From the NCBI RefSeq assembly GCF_022568815.1, contig NZ_JAKZHX010000005.1:300820-364819 (forward strand): 64,000 nucleotides of DNA, written 5' to 3'. This document shows, piece after piece, positions 17,206 to 26,936 of this stretch. This DNA comes from Undibacterium paludis (GTDB lineage: Bacteria; Pseudomonadota; Gammaproteobacteria; Burkholderiales; Burkholderiaceae_D). The position numbers and the translations under genes were made by a program. The notes below the pieces were generated by a model. The model did not search any database. It was given only the letters and a program-made list of their open reading frames with translations, and was not told the DNA's origin. Position 1 is the stretch's first letter. Each line of letters begins with the position of its first letter.

Positions 17206-18909
17206 GTGCGAGTCTTTTATCAATTCGATTATGATGCGCTGTCCCGCAATGTCAGGAAACAATTAGCCAGGTCAGTGCGCAATCCTGAACACCTGGTCTA
17301 TGGCGACGCAAATGCAAACTGGTACACCTATACCGTCAACCTGTCGCTCTGCCTGTTCTGCGGCTTTTTAGTCTACCTGGCAGCCTCTGCCGATTATGGC
17401 GACCCCATCAAGGACACCGCCTGGGCCGACAGGCATCTGCTGTTATGGTACTCCATACTGTTTTTTGGCATCGTCTACGGTGCATACGCGATGTGGCAGC
17501 GTTTGCAGATGGTACAGAAATTTCATTTTCTGCCTGGCCGCTATTTATTCCCCATGGCCCTGATCGATGTACGCAGTGAAAAAATCGGTATCCATGATCT
17601 GGCACAGCTGCGCAAGCTTGACGCAATACACCATGAAACCAATGGTCGCTACACCAAGACCGTATTCACTTTCAATTTTACAGATGGAACCCGCAAGACC
17701 CTGGTCCTCACCAATAAAAACCGGGCCGAAATCGCACTCGAAAAGTTCAACCGTTTTCAGCACAATGCTCGCGCCGCCTTCCAGAATCGTGATATTGCCA
17801 GCCTGTATGGCTTTGACCCTTTGCTTGACCTGCGTAAAAGCAAATGGCAGAAGTCCCTGAATGACCCTGGCCGCAGCCTGGGTAAAAAAATTCTGGACTT
17901 GCTGATGGAATTAAAACTGCCGCTGGTGATAGTGGCCATCACATTTGCTGCCATCTTCTGGTATGGCAGGAATGCCGCTTCTGACAAGAAAATGTATATG
18001 ACTGCGAAACAGGCGCAGACAGAGGCTTCTTATCTTGGCTATCTAGGTCACGGCAAGTTCCATATTGCCGAGATGCAGGCTGAATTGCCACGCGTGGTCT
18101 TCAAGGAAGTACAAAAGAAAAATTCGGTCAGTGCCTTGCGCGCATTGAAAACACGCTTCCCCCATACGGACATACAGGCAGATGTGAATGAAGAAATTCA
18201 TCAGCTGTATGACAAATCGCTGCAAAAATTCCGGGCGCAGGCAGTCAATTCCGACACAGGCTTGATCAAGGCGATGGAATATCTGCTTAAATATGCTGAA
18301 GAACACGACAGCCCCGGCGTGACCATCAATTTTGCCCGCCCCAGCCCGAGCGAGCTGAGCCAGCTTGATGCTTTCCTGAAACTGAAAGAAAGCAATCTGC
18401 GTGGAATGAAAATCATCCCGGCTGCGAAATATTTTGCCGATGACAGCGCCGCCACACGCGAAAGCCGCATCACGACAGGTATACGCACTGCCTTCAGTTC
18501 CATCTTCCCGAATGATGTGCTGGCATTTTCACCAGGCAGTAATACGCAGAGCAATATACCCATGCTGCAGATTGCCTACCAGATAGAACCGTCGGGCAAG
18601 GTGTTTACTTCAGATCGCCAGGACGATGCCTTCGTCGGTCTGGTCATGCGTTTCAAAGCGGCGATCGTCGTGCCCGACGTCAAGGAGCGCTGGAAGTTTG
18701 ACCTGGAAGTAGAACCGCCCGATTCATTCAATGTTGAATACAAAACCTCAAGCCGCGACGCAGTACACCGTGCACCGGAGAGCCAGGTCTACGCCGTAAT
18801 GGCGGAGAGGGCGTTTGACAAGCTGGCACTGAAGATCAATGCCGCTTTCTTCCGCCCTGACAGTGCGGTCTATATCAAACAGCTGAACCGCAGCAAAGGT
18901 ACGAGCTAG
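17206..18909 (+). CDS. 567-aa three-helix membrane protein, unknown function
   Basis: I do not recognise the family. Starts at GTG with AAGGA eight bases upstream. Two transmembrane helices lie at about residues 43-62 and 79-98, a beta-rich segment that looks like a bacterial PH-like domain at about 108-185 (FLPGRYLFPMALIDVRSEKI ... TRKTLVLTNKNRAEIA), and a third helix at about 236-253. A roughly 310-residue soluble part follows. That C-terminal part has a helical stretch and then a mixed alpha/beta region without cysteine pairs or known motifs. It stands alone: 250 bp of non-coding DNA precedes it, and a convergent NADH dehydrogenase gene follows. Confidence 0.75.
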   Translation: MRVFYQFDYDALSRNVRKQLARSVRNPEHLVYGDANANWYTYTVNLSLCLFCGFLVYLAASADYGDPIKDTAWADRHLLLWYSILFFGIVYGAYAMWQRLQMVQKFHFLPGRYLFPMALIDVRSEKIGIHDLAQLRKLDAIHHETNGRYTKTVFTFNFTDGTRKTLVLTNKNRAEIALEKFNRFQHNARAAFQNRDIASLYGFDPLLDLRKSKWQKSLNDPGRSLGKKILDLLMELKLPLVIVAITFAAIFWYGRNAASDKKMYMTAKQAQTEASYLGYLGHGKFHIAEMQAELPRVVFKEVQKKNSVSALRALKTRFPHTDIQADVNEEIHQLYDKSLQKFRAQAVNSDTGLIKAMEYLLKYAEEHDSPGVTINFARPSPSELSQLDAFLKLKESNLRGMKIIPAAKYFADDSAATRESRITTGIRTAFSSIFPNDVLAFSPGSNTQSNIPMLQIAYQIEPSGKVFTSDRQDDAFVGLVMRFKAAIVVPDVKERWKFDLEVEPPDSFNVEYKTSSRDAVHRAPESQVYAVMAERAFDKLALKINAAFFRPDSAVYIKQLNRSKGTS

Positions 18910-19087
18910 TGTAGTGTCGCACGTAGATTGCGACGTATAAAAATGACGGATTTCGTGTCGATGCAACGCCGCCATGATCGTCGAGCACATGGCAGGCACT
19001 TCGCTTTTCACTGTTACAGTCCACTAGGGTAATGAGCCGACAGGCCGGCATCTGCACCAGCCTGCCAGCCTTGTCAGCCACCGACCA

Positions 19088-20416
19088 TCAATGCAGTTTG
19101 ATACGCGGATTACGCACCCTGTCTATGGTTTCTGCCCAGGTCGACAGCCAGGTATGAAAGAGTCCATTGACGGCCACCTGGTGATGTTTGTGCAAGGACC
19201 AGTACATCCACTTGGCCAGTGTGCCTTCGATAAAAACCGAACCACTGGCAATCGCTCCCATCAGGCTGCCAACCGTACTGTAATTACCCAGTGATACCAG
19301 TGAACCATGGTCTTTGTAGGTAAATTCCAACAAGGATTTACCCTGTAACTGGCGCGCCAGCGATTTGGCCAGCATGCTGGCCTGCTGATGGGCTGACTGG
19401 GCGCGTGGCGGTACATTCGGCAAACCCTCACCTTGCGGACAGGCGCAGCAATCCCCAAGAGCAAAAATGGAGGGGTCCACCGTAGTTTGTAAAGCGCGGT
19501 TAACGACCAGCTGGTTGATGCGGTTGCACTCCAGCCCGTCCAGGTCTTTTAAAAACTCCGGTGCCTTGATACCAGCAGCCCAGACCACGATGCCGCTGGG
19601 GATGAATTTACCGCTGGCCATCTGCACGCCAGCCTTGGACACTTCAACCACTTTTTCATTGGTATGGATTTCAACAGCTATACTGCGCAATTCACGGGCA
19701 ACCGCCTCGGACAGGCGCTCTGGCAACATTTGCAACAGGCGTGGTGCGGCATCGACGATGACGATCTTCAAATCTTTTTCGGGATGGAAGTTTTGCAAAC
19801 CATAACTCGACAATATCTTGGTTGTCATGTGCAGTTCTGCAGCGAGTTCCACACCGGTAGCGCCACCACCAATGATGGTGACGGTGAAACGGCCTTCGCC
19901 AGCTGCCTGCGCCTGGGTCTGCGCCCGCAGACAGCAGTTGATCAGCTTTTGATGAAAGCGCTCTGCCGCTGCAAGTGAATCCAGCATGATGCTGTTGTCA
20001 CGTGCACCGGGCGTGCCAAAGTCATTGGTCTGGCTGCCAAGAGCGATCACCAGGCTGTCATAGGGTATGGCCTGGCGCGGCAACAGCTCTACGCCATTTT
20101 CATCCAAAGTGGGGGCGAGATAGATTTCTTTCTTGTCACGTGACAAACCGTCCATGCGCCCCAGGCGGAAATCAAAATGATTTGATCTTGCCAATGCAAA
20201 ATACTCACGCTCATCAGCGTGGCTGTCGAGTGTGCCTGCAGCAACCTGGTGCAATAAAGGTTTCCATAAATGGGTACGACTGGCATCCACCAGCGTGATG
20301 ACAGCCTTGCCCTGCTTGCCTAATTTTTTGCCGAGACGGACTGCCAGTTCCAGTCCGCCGGCACCACCGCCAACGATGGTGATTCTATGTACTGCCTCCC
20401 TGTTTTGCGTGTTCAC
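19088..20416 (-). CDS. type II NADH dehydrogenase (NDH-2), FAD dependent
   Basis: A 442-aa flavoprotein with two Rossmann dinucleotide sites: FAD at the N-terminus (ITIVGGGAGGLELAVRLG, about residues 13-30) and NADH in the middle (VTIIGGGATGVELAAEL, about 170-186). The third FAD contact is in FALGDCCACPQ (about 318). The hydrophobic and amphipathic C-terminal region fits membrane-surface binding. It passes electrons from NADH to quinone without pumping protons. It is a single gene on the minus strand, divergent from dusB. Confidence 0.9.
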   Translation of the reverse strand: MNTQNREAVHRITIVGGGAGGLELAVRLGKKLGKQGKAVITLVDASRTHLWKPLLHQVAAGTLDSHADEREYFALARSNHFDFRLGRMDGLSRDKKEIYLAPTLDENGVELLPRQAIPYDSLVIALGSQTNDFGTPGARDNSIMLDSLAAAERFHQKLINCCLRAQTQAQAAGEGRFTVTIIGGGATGVELAAELHMTTKILSSYGLQNFHPEKDLKIVIVDAAPRLLQMLPERLSEAVARELRSIAVEIHTNEKVVEVSKAGVQMASGKFIPSGIVVWAAGIKAPEFLKDLDGLECNRINQLVVNRALQTTVDPSIFALGDCCACPQGEGLPNVPPRAQSAHQQASMLAKSLARQLQGKSLLEFTYKDHGSLVSLGNYSTVGSLMGAIASGSVFIEGTLAKWMYWSLHKHHQVAVNGLFHTWLSTWAETIDRVRNPRIKLH

Positions 20417-20726
20417 AACGACTCCCTTAATATTAAAAATGTATTCCCTTGATGGCGATTAAAAATTGCGGGCAAGGGAATGCACTTTTGTCAGGAGCCT
20501 GTAAGGATCAGTATACACACAAGCATCCCTGTCATGGTTGGTATATCGACTACGCTAGTAATTTAGAAAAGCAAGTCTAAAGCTTGCAAGATTTACTAGA
20601 TTTAAACTATCGAAAACCTGTGCCATATAAATAAAAATATTCCTTGGCAGAACCAACGATTTTGCCGAATATTTAGGCAGGATTCAGGTAGAATAGCGCT
20701 TCTTCGAATTTCCCCCTTCCCTGATC
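20417..20726. other. intergenic region between NDH-2 and dusB
   Basis: 310 bp of AT-rich DNA between two divergent genes, so it must hold promoters for both. I see no gene or RNA. A TAGAAT hexamer near 20692 is a plausible -10 element for the dusB-fis transcript, without a convincing -35. Confidence 0.5.
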
Positions 20727-21737
20727 GTGCAAATCGGCTCTTACGTGCTGCGTAATAATATTTTTGTTGCTCCCATGGCGGGCGTGACTGACAGGCCTTT
20801 CCGTCAGTTATGCAAAGAACTGGGCGCGGGCTATGCCGTGTCTGAAATGGCGGCCTCCAATCCCAAGCTCTGGGAAACAGAAAAATCAACACGCCGCACC
20901 AACCACGATGGTGAAATGGAACCCAAGGCCGTGCAAATTGCCGGTGCAGACCCGCAGATGCTGGCCGATTGCGCCAAACATAATGTTGATAAAGGTGCGC
21001 AAATCATCGATATCAATATGGGTTGCCCGGTCAAGAAAGTCTGCAATGCCTGGTGTGGTTCTGCCCTGCTGCAACATGAAAGCCTGGTCGGGCAGATACT
21101 CGATGCTGTGGTCGGTGCAGTCGATGTACCGGTGACGCTGAAGTTCCGTACCGGCTGGGACAGGGCCAATAAAAACGCCCTGAACATTGCCCGCATGGCG
21201 GAATCGGCCGGCATACAGATGCTGACCTTGCATGGGCGCACACGCGCCGATGGCTACAAGGGTGATGCCGAATATGACACCATTGCTGCCGTCAAGGCCG
21301 CAGTCCATATCCCCGTGGTTGCCAATGGCGACATCACAACACCGGAAAAAGCAAAGCACGTATTGCAGGTCACCGGTGCTGACGCCATCATGATAGGCCG
21401 GGCGGCGCAAGGCCGACCGTGGATCTTTCGCGAGATCGCCCACTTCCTGCAAACCGGACAACATTTGCCAGCACCTTTGATCAGCGAAGTCCGTGAACTG
21501 ATGGATAGCCACTTAAAAGCTCACTATGCTTTTTATGGCGACTACCTCGGCGTACGAACGGCGCGCAAGCATATAGGCTGGTATGTACAGGACCTGGTAG
21601 GCGGTGAAGAGTTCCGGCAGCAAATGAACTTATTGACGGATTGTGATGAACAATTAGACGCCGTCAGCAGTTTTTTTGATCACATGGCTGGGGAGCGGTT
21701 ACAATACCGCCCCTTTGAAGAAAAACTGGCAGCATAA
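20727..21737 (+). CDS. dusB: tRNA-dihydrouridine synthase B
   Basis: A 336-aa flavoenzyme reducing uridine to dihydrouridine in the tRNA D-loop. The FMN-binding TIM barrel begins VLRNNIFVAPMAGVTDRPFR. The family motif DINMGCPVKKVCNAWCGSAL (about residues 97-116), the LHGRTRADGYKGDAEY loop (substrate and FMN contacts) and GADAIMIGRAAQGRPWIF are present. It starts at GTG. It lies 91 bp upstream of fis, the widely conserved dusB-fis arrangement. Confidence 0.96.
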   Translation: MQIGSYVLRNNIFVAPMAGVTDRPFRQLCKELGAGYAVSEMAASNPKLWETEKSTRRTNHDGEMEPKAVQIAGADPQMLADCAKHNVDKGAQIIDINMGCPVKKVCNAWCGSALLQHESLVGQILDAVVGAVDVPVTLKFRTGWDRANKNALNIARMAESAGIQMLTLHGRTRADGYKGDAEYDTIAAVKAAVHIPVVANGDITTPEKAKHVLQVTGADAIMIGRAAQGRPWIFREIAHFLQTGQHLPAPLISEVRELMDSHLKAHYAFYGDYLGVRTARKHIGWYVQDLVGGEEFRQQMNLLTDCDEQLDAVSSFFDHMAGERLQYRPFEEKLAA

Positions 21738-21828
21738 GACAACACGCTTTTATAAAAACAATTGTCTTGTCATCCGTAAAAAACGGAAGACCCGCCGCCT
21801 GGCATAACCGAACAGTGATAAAAACAGC

Positions 21829-22062
21829 ATGAGCAAAGATAGCATCCAAGACGCCGTCCACAAGAATCTGGAAAAATATTTCCGTGACCTGGGCGAGCAA
21901 CCCGCATCCAATATTTACGACATGGTCGTGTTAGCCGTTGAAAAACCGATGCTGGAAATGGTGATGACGCGCGCCTCCAGCAACCAGTCGCAAGCCGCCG
22001 ATATGTTGGGCATCAACCGGAATACCTTGCGCAAGAAATTGCAGCAGCACGGTTTGCTTTAA
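21829..22062 (+). CDS. fis: DNA-binding protein Fis
   Basis: A 77-aa nucleoid protein. The C-terminal helix-turn-helix reads [19 protein letters not shown] (about residues 54-72), which is diagnostic for Fis. The N-terminal beta-hairpin arm is shorter than in the 98-aa enterobacterial protein, as is usual in betaproteobacteria. It is encoded after dusB and 47 bp before purH, so the three genes are probably one transcript. Confidence 0.96.
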   Translation: MSKDSIQDAVHKNLEKYFRDLGEQPASNIYDMVVLAVEKPMLEMVMTRASSNQSQAADMLGINRNTLRKKLQQHGLL

Positions 22063-22109
22063 TCCATCCGCGAGGCTTGACACCGATTTCCTTACTCACA
22101 TCAAAAATC

Positions 22110-23675
22110 ATGATCAAACAAGCCCTCATTTCCGTCTCCGACAAGACCGGTGTGCTCGAATTTGCACGTGAATTGTCTGCGCTCGGTGTCAAGCTCCTGT
22201 CCACGGGTGGTACGGCCAAACTGCTGGCCGACAATGGCCTGCCTGTTACCGAAGTGGCTGACTACACCGGCTTCCCCGAGATGCTCGATGGCCGTGTCAA
22301 GACCCTGCACCCCAAGGTGCATGGCGGCATTTTGGCACGCCGTGATTTCCCTGAACACGTGGCAGCACTGGAGCAGCATGGCATTCCAACCATCGATATG
22401 GTGGTGGTCAACCTGTACCCCTTCCAGCAAACTGTCGCCAAGGGTGAATGCTCGCTCGAAGATGCGATAGAAAATATCGACATCGGCGGCCCGACCATGC
22501 TGCGCTCTTCTGCCAAGAACCACAAAGACGTGACTGTCATCGTTGATCCTTCTGACTACGCTGTTGTATTGGCAGAGATGAAGGCGAACCAGAATGTCGT
22601 CAGCTATGACACCAAGTTCACGCTGGCAAAAAAAGTATTTGCCCATACGGCACAGTATGATGGCGCGATCACCAACTACCTGACCAGCCTGGGTGAAGAC
22701 AAGGCGCACGCAACACGCAGCGCCTATCCGCAAACCCTGAACCTGCATTTTGAAAAAGTGCAGGAAATGCGTTACGGTGAAAACCCGCACCAGTCTGCCG
22801 CGTTTTACCGCGACATCAAATCTCTCGATGGCGCATTGGCCAACTACAAGCAATTGCAAGGCAAGGAACTGTCTTACAACAATATCGCTGATGCCGATGC
22901 AGCCTGGGAATGTGTGAAGTCTTTCACTGAATCTGCCTGCGTCATTGTCAAACATGCCAACCCTTGCGGCGTCGCTGTTGCAGCGACACCGTTTGATGCC
23001 TACAGCAAGGCCTTGCAGACCGACCCAACCTCTGCATTTGGTGGCATCATTGCCTTCAACCGTGAACTTGATGGCAAGGCTGCAGAAGTCGTCGCCAAGC
23101 AATTTGTTGAAGTCTTGATTGCACCTTCTTTCACTGCAGAAGCAAAACAGATTTTTGCAGCGAAACAAAACGTGCGCCTGCTGGAAATTTCTATGGGTAA
23201 TGGCTTCAACCTGTATGACATGAAACGCGTAGGCGGTGGTTTGCTGGTGCAGGCACCGGATGCCAAAAACGTCTTGCAGGAAGAACTGCGTGTCGTCTCG
23301 AAACTGCAGCCTACACCACAGCAAATGGCAGACATGATGTTTGCCTGGCGCGTGGCCAAGTATGTCAAGTCGAATGCCATCGTCTTCTGTGGCAATGGCA
23401 TGACCCTCGGTGTTGGTGCTGGTCAGATGAGCCGTATTGACTCTGCCCGCATCGCTTCCATCAAGGCGCAGAATGCTGGCCTGACACTGACTGGATCTGC
23501 AGTAGCGTCCGACGCTTTCTTCCCTTTCCGTGATGGCCTTGATGTGGTGGTGGATGCAGGTGCAACTTGCGTGATTCATCCGGGTGGCTCCATGCGTGAT
23601 CAGGAAGTGATCGATGCTGCGGATGAACGCGGTGTCGTCATGGTGTATACGGGAACACGTCATTTCCGTCATTGA
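22110..23675 (+). CDS. purH: bifunctional AICAR transformylase / IMP cyclohydrolase
   Basis: A 521-aa protein doing the last two steps of IMP synthesis. The N-terminal cyclohydrolase (MGS-like) domain starts [19 protein letters not shown] and contains [15 protein letters not shown]. The C-terminal transformylase domain begins near residue 200 and contains the [13 protein letters not shown] motif and the conserved end [20 protein letters not shown] chose the start at 22110 because it matches the family N-terminus; the frame opens 11 codons earlier. It is followed by a good terminator. Confidence 0.96.
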   Translation: MIKQALISVSDKTGVLEFARELSALGVKLLSTGGTAKLLADNGLPVTEVADYTGFPEMLDGRVKTLHPKVHGGILARRDFPEHVAALEQHGIPTIDMVVVNLYPFQQTVAKGECSLEDAIENIDIGGPTMLRSSAKNHKDVTVIVDPSDYAVVLAEMKANQNVVSYDTKFTLAKKVFAHTAQYDGAITNYLTSLGEDKAHATRSAYPQTLNLHFEKVQEMRYGENPHQSAAFYRDIKSLDGALANYKQLQGKELSYNNIADADAAWECVKSFTESACVIVKHANPCGVAVAATPFDAYSKALQTDPTSAFGGIIAFNRELDGKAAEVVAKQFVEVLIAPSFTAEAKQIFAAKQNVRLLEISMGNGFNLYDMKRVGGGLLVQAPDAKNVLQEELRVVSKLQPTPQQMADMMFAWRVAKYVKSNAIVFCGNGMTLGVGAGQMSRIDSARIASIKAQNAGLTLTGSAVASDAFFPFRDGLDVVVDAGATCVIHPGGSMRDQEVIDAADERGVVMVYTGTRHFRH

Positions 23676-23705
23676 TGCGATATTGATTGATTAGTGGTTT
23701 TGTTT

Positions 23706-23736
23706 AAAACGGCTCTGTTTATCAGGGCCGTTTTTT
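23706..23736 (+). terminator. Rho-independent terminator after purH
   Basis: A 12-bp stem (aaaacggctctg/cagggccgtttt, one G-U pair) with a five-base loop is followed by a run of T. It ends the dusB-fis-purH transcript and lies just before the GIY-YIG start codon. Confidence 0.85.
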
Positions 23737-23756
23737 ATTCTGTCTTTTTTATCCCC

Positions 23757-24038
23757 ATGGCTTACATCTATATATTAGCCAGCGCCAGGAATGGTACTTT
23801 GTATGTTGGAGTTACCAGCGATCTGATTAGGCGTGTTTATCAGCATAAGAACGGCTTCGTTGACAGTTTTACTTCACGGCACAAAGTTTATCAACTGGTC
23901 TGGTTTGAACAGGTCGCTTCCATACTTTCGGCAATTCAGCGTGAAAAGCAGATCAAGGCCTGGAAGCGGGAATGGAAGATCAGGTTGATTGAAGAAACCA
24001 ATCCTTACTGGCGAGATTTGTATTTGGATATTGTGTGA
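23757..24038 (+). CDS. small GIY-YIG nuclease-domain protein
   Basis: A 93-aa protein that is almost only a GIY-YIG domain: AYIYILAS and TLYVGVT form the two beta strands, followed by the catalytic arginine region DLIRRVYQHK and a conserved IQREKQIKAWKREWKIRLIE helix. The UPF0213/YhbQ-like stand-alone group fits. The start at 23757 is set by the domain edge; upstream codons translate the purH terminator. It is sandwiched between that terminator and an intergenic tract of REP/dRS3-like palindromes, so it may have its own history of insertion. Function is unproven. Confidence 0.88.
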   Translation: MAYIYILASARNGTLYVGVTSDLIRRVYQHKNGFVDSFTSRHKVYQLVWFEQVASILSAIQREKQIKAWKREWKIRLIEETNPYWRDLYLDIV

Positions 24039-24159
24039 GTCTGTTAAATGCTCGATTTGCTAGATTCACTCGTTTATTGACGTCGTTCCAGTGAGTTGGA
24101 TTTTCTACGAATCTTATGCACAAAGAATAGTCACCTCGGTATGCCACAAACGACACTAG

Positions 24160-24179
24160 ATTCCTGCCTGCGCAGGAAT
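24160..24179. repeat. dRS3/REP-like palindrome attcctgc-ctgc-gcaggaat
   Basis: Perfect eight-base arms with a four-base centre, followed by gacga. The pattern resembles Neisseria dRS3 repeats (attcc...ggaat) and intergenic repeats of other proteobacteria. Assignment to that class is by resemblance only. Confidence 0.65.
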
Positions 24180-24278
24180 GACGAATTTAGAGACCCGCTC
24201 ACTCATTCATGCGGCCGGTATACGACGATATAAACCGGGCTGAATATCCCCACTCAAACCGCAAGCTTAATTAACGTC

Positions 24279-24298
24279 GCTCCAGCGAAGGCTGGAGC
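24279..24298. repeat. REP-like palindrome gctccagc-gaag-gctggagc
   Basis: Perfect eight-base arms around gaag, within a wider cgtcgctccagcgaaggctgg context typical of dispersed proteobacterial intergenic repeats. Confidence 0.6.
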
Positions 24299-24492
24299 CC
24301 AGCGGCGTTCGTTGTTCACGAATACTATCCGCAAGAAACTACAACTTAAGCATGCAACACATACTGACCACAAATAACAATAAGTAATTACGCACTTGTA
24401 TAATAATGAATAGAAGTTCACCGCAGTACGCTATACTCACTAGCAAAAGCTAGCTCAGCACACCAGCACCAGACCAACAATACAAGACATCC

Positions 24493-25035
24493 ATGAAAAT
24501 CCTAGGCATAGACCCCGGCTTGCGTACCACCGGTTTTGGCGTCATCCACAAGCAGGGTAGCAAACTGACGTATATCGCCTCAGGTACGATAAAAACGGTG
24601 GAAGGTACTTTACCTGAACGCCTGAAAACCATACTGTCAGGCGTGTCAGAAATAGTATGCACTTACCAGCCCGATTGCGCTGCCATCGAAAAAGTCTTCG
24701 TCAACGTCAACCCGCAATCAACGCTCTTGCTGGGTCAGGCTCGTGGCGCAGCGATCTGTGCCCTGGTGGCAGCCGATCTGGTGGTGTCAGAATACACGGC
24801 TTTGCAGGTCAAACAGGGCGTGGTCGGCCATGGTCGCGCGAAGAAGGAGCAAGTGCAGGACATGGTGCAACGCCTGTTGACCCTGTCAGGTTTGCCCGGC
24901 ACGGATGCAGCCGACGCCTTGGGCGTAGCAATTTGTCACGCCCATAGCGGCGATACCCTCGCCACTTTGGGAGCGATTGCACCAGGACTGGCAAAAAAAG
25001 GCCTGCGCGTCAAAGGTGGCAGACTGGTAGGCTGA
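24493..25035 (+). CDS. ruvC: Holliday junction resolvase RuvC
   Basis: A 180-aa endonuclease of the RNase H fold that cuts Holliday junctions. The four acidic catalytic positions are visible: D in [13 protein letters not shown] (residue 7), E in AAIEKVFVN (about 68), and the C-terminal pair in [16 protein letters not shown]. It is 135 bp upstream of ruvA, so ruvC may have a separate promoter from ruvAB. Confidence 0.97.
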   Translation: MKILGIDPGLRTTGFGVIHKQGSKLTYIASGTIKTVEGTLPERLKTILSGVSEIVCTYQPDCAAIEKVFVNVNPQSTLLLGQARGAAICALVAADLVVSEYTALQVKQGVVGHGRAKKEQVQDMVQRLLTLSGLPGTDAADALGVAICHAHSGDTLATLGAIAPGLAKKGLRVKGGRLVG

Positions 25036-25170
25036 CGGGCAATTTATCCGGCTATTCTTGCGCATTATTACCTTCCTGCAATATCAATATAAATTCCCTG
25101 TATTAAACTCGTCAAACGGCCAAGAATCGTTTACTATCACTGTTTATTCATACAGTATGAAAGCAGTCTC

Positions 25171-25752
25171 ATGATAGGTCGTATTGCAGGCACGCTGATA
25201 GAAAAGAATCCTCCGCAATTGCTGGTCGATTGTCAGGGCGTGGGCTATGAAGTCGATGTCCCCATGAGCACTTTCTATAACCTGCCCTCACTTGGCGAGA
25301 AAGTGGTCTTGCTGACCCATCTTGCCATCCGTGAAGACGCCCATGTACTGTTTGGCTTTGGTACGGCTGAAGAGCGCAGCACTTTCAAGCAATTGATCAA
25401 AATCAGCGGCGTCGGTGCCCGTACTGCCCTATCCATTTTGTCCGGCATGTCGGTAGCAGACCTGGCCCAGGCGATCACCCTGCAAGAAGCAGGCAGGCTG
25501 ACCCGTGTGCCCGGCATAGGCAAGAAAACCGCCGAACGCCTGTTACTGGAATTGAAGGGCAAGCTTGGTGCTGATCTGGGTACGGCCAGTGCTGCACTGG
25601 CAGCTGGCGACCATAGTGCTGACATCCTCAATGCCTTGCTGGCACTGGGTTATTCTGACAAAGAAGCCTTGCTGGCCATGAAGTCGGTTCCTGCAGGCAG
25701 TGGCGTGTCGGATGGTATCAAGCTGGCCTTGAAGGCATTGTCCAAGGGCTAA
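25171..25752 (+). CDS. ruvA: Holliday junction-binding protein RuvA
   Basis: A 193-aa protein: N-terminal OB fold ([20 protein letters not shown]), two helix-hairpin-helix motifs ([17 protein letters not shown] and [19 protein letters not shown], about residues 72-125) and a C-terminal RuvB-binding domain (about 145-193). It binds the four-way junction and loads RuvB, whose gene starts 3 bp later. Confidence 0.97.
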   Translation: MIGRIAGTLIEKNPPQLLVDCQGVGYEVDVPMSTFYNLPSLGEKVVLLTHLAIREDAHVLFGFGTAEERSTFKQLIKISGVGARTALSILSGMSVADLAQAITLQEAGRLTRVPGIGKKTAERLLLELKGKLGADLGTASAALAAGDHSADILNALLALGYSDKEALLAMKSVPAGSGVSDGIKLALKALSKG

Positions 25753-25755
25753 GAC

Positions 25756-26835
25756 ATGACGATACATACCGACAACCTGTCTTCCGGCTCTTCTGGTGCA
25801 GTGGATACCCGCATCATCTCGGCCACGCCCAGCTCGCCGAATGAAGAAGCGATAGAACGCGCCCTGCGCCCCAAGCAGCTTGATGAATATGTAGGACAAG
25901 AGAAAATACGTGACCAGCTGGAAATCTTCATTACCGCCGCCCGTCAGCGTAGTGAGGCGCTTGATCACACCCTGCTGTTTGGTCCGCCCGGCCTGGGCAA
26001 AACCACGCTGGCGCACATCATCGCACGCGAGATGGGTGTCAACCTGCGCCAGACTTCCGGCCCTGTGCTGGAACGCGCCGGCGACCTGGCAGCACTGCTG
26101 ACCAACCTGGAAGCCAATGATGTACTGTTTATAGATGAGATACATCGTCTGTCGCCCGTCGTTGAAGAAATTCTATACCCGGCCCTGGAAGACTACCAGA
26201 TCGACATCATGATAGGCGAAGGCCCGGCAGCACGTTCAGTCAAACTTGACCTGCAACCGTTTACCCTGGTTGGCGCCACCACGCGCGCCGGCATGCTGAC
26301 CAATCCGCTGCGTGATCGCTTTGGCATTGTCGCGCGCCTTGAGTTTTATACACCGGAAGAGTTGACCAAGATCGTCACCCGCTCTGCATCGCTGTTGAAT
26401 GCACCAATACAGGCTGATGGCGCGCGTGAAATAGCCAAACGGGCACGTGGCACACCGCGCATTGCCAACCGTTTGTTGCGTCGCGTGCGCGACTATGCCG
26501 AGGTCAAGGGAACGGGCGAGATCACCAAGAACATCGCCGATGCAGCCCTGAAGATGCTCGATGTCGATGCGGTGGGCTTTGATCTGATGGACAGAAAATT
26601 GCTGGAAGCCATCCTGTTCAAGTTCGGTGGCGGCCCGGTTGGCCTGGATAATGTCGCTGCCGCCATAGGTGAAGAACGCGACACCATAGAAGATGTATTG
26701 GAACCTTATCTGATACAGCAAGGTTTTTTGCAACGTACACCAAGGGGCAGGATTGCCACCCCATCTGCCTACGAACATTTTGGTGTGACCATGCCCAGAT
26801 CGGGCAACAACGGTGACTTATGGGGCGGTAGTTGA
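25756..26835 (+). CDS. ruvB: Holliday junction branch-migration ATPase RuvB
   Basis: A 359-aa AAA+ motor. Walker A is [11 protein letters not shown] (about residues 76-86), Walker [11 protein letters not shown] (about 123-132), sensor 1 GATTRAG, and the arginine finger region LRDRFGI. The C-terminal winged helix ends in [17 protein letters not shown]. It is directly downstream of ruvA and drives branch migration with it. Confidence 0.97.
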   Translation: MTIHTDNLSSGSSGAVDTRIISATPSSPNEEAIERALRPKQLDEYVGQEKIRDQLEIFITAARQRSEALDHTLLFGPPGLGKTTLAHIIAREMGVNLRQTSGPVLERAGDLAALLTNLEANDVLFIDEIHRLSPVVEEILYPALEDYQIDIMIGEGPAARSVKLDLQPFTLVGATTRAGMLTNPLRDRFGIVARLEFYTPEELTKIVTRSASLLNAPIQADGAREIAKRARGTPRIANRLLRRVRDYAEVKGTGEITKNIADAALKMLDVDAVGFDLMDRKLLEAILFKFGGGPVGLDNVAAAIGEERDTIEDVLEPYLIQQGFLQRTPRGRIATPSAYEHFGVTMPRSGNNGDLWGGS

Positions 26836-26936
26836 GCCATGAATTTAAACTGACATTCCTAGTTGTAAATTCAGGCTGTGATTATTTGTTGATCTGACGA
26901 GATTGATACAGGTGTCGACAGATTCCAAGATAGAAA

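Larger units (their letters stand above)
24039..24492. other. 454-bp intergenic tract with dispersed palindromes
   Basis: No gene is visible. It holds two REP/dRS3-like palindromes (listed separately), a fragment cgtcgttccagtgagttgga that resembles a decayed copy, and an AT-rich stretch of about 130 bp before ruvC that probably contains its promoter. Confidence 0.6.

Noticed and set aside
22101..23672. 523-codon open frame antisense to purH
   Set aside because: It covers purH exactly in the opposite strand, has no family-like motifs and arises from codon bias; purH is certain.
24160..24298. CRISPR array in the ruvC upstream region
   Set aside because: Only two different short palindromes, no regular spacing or repeated unit.
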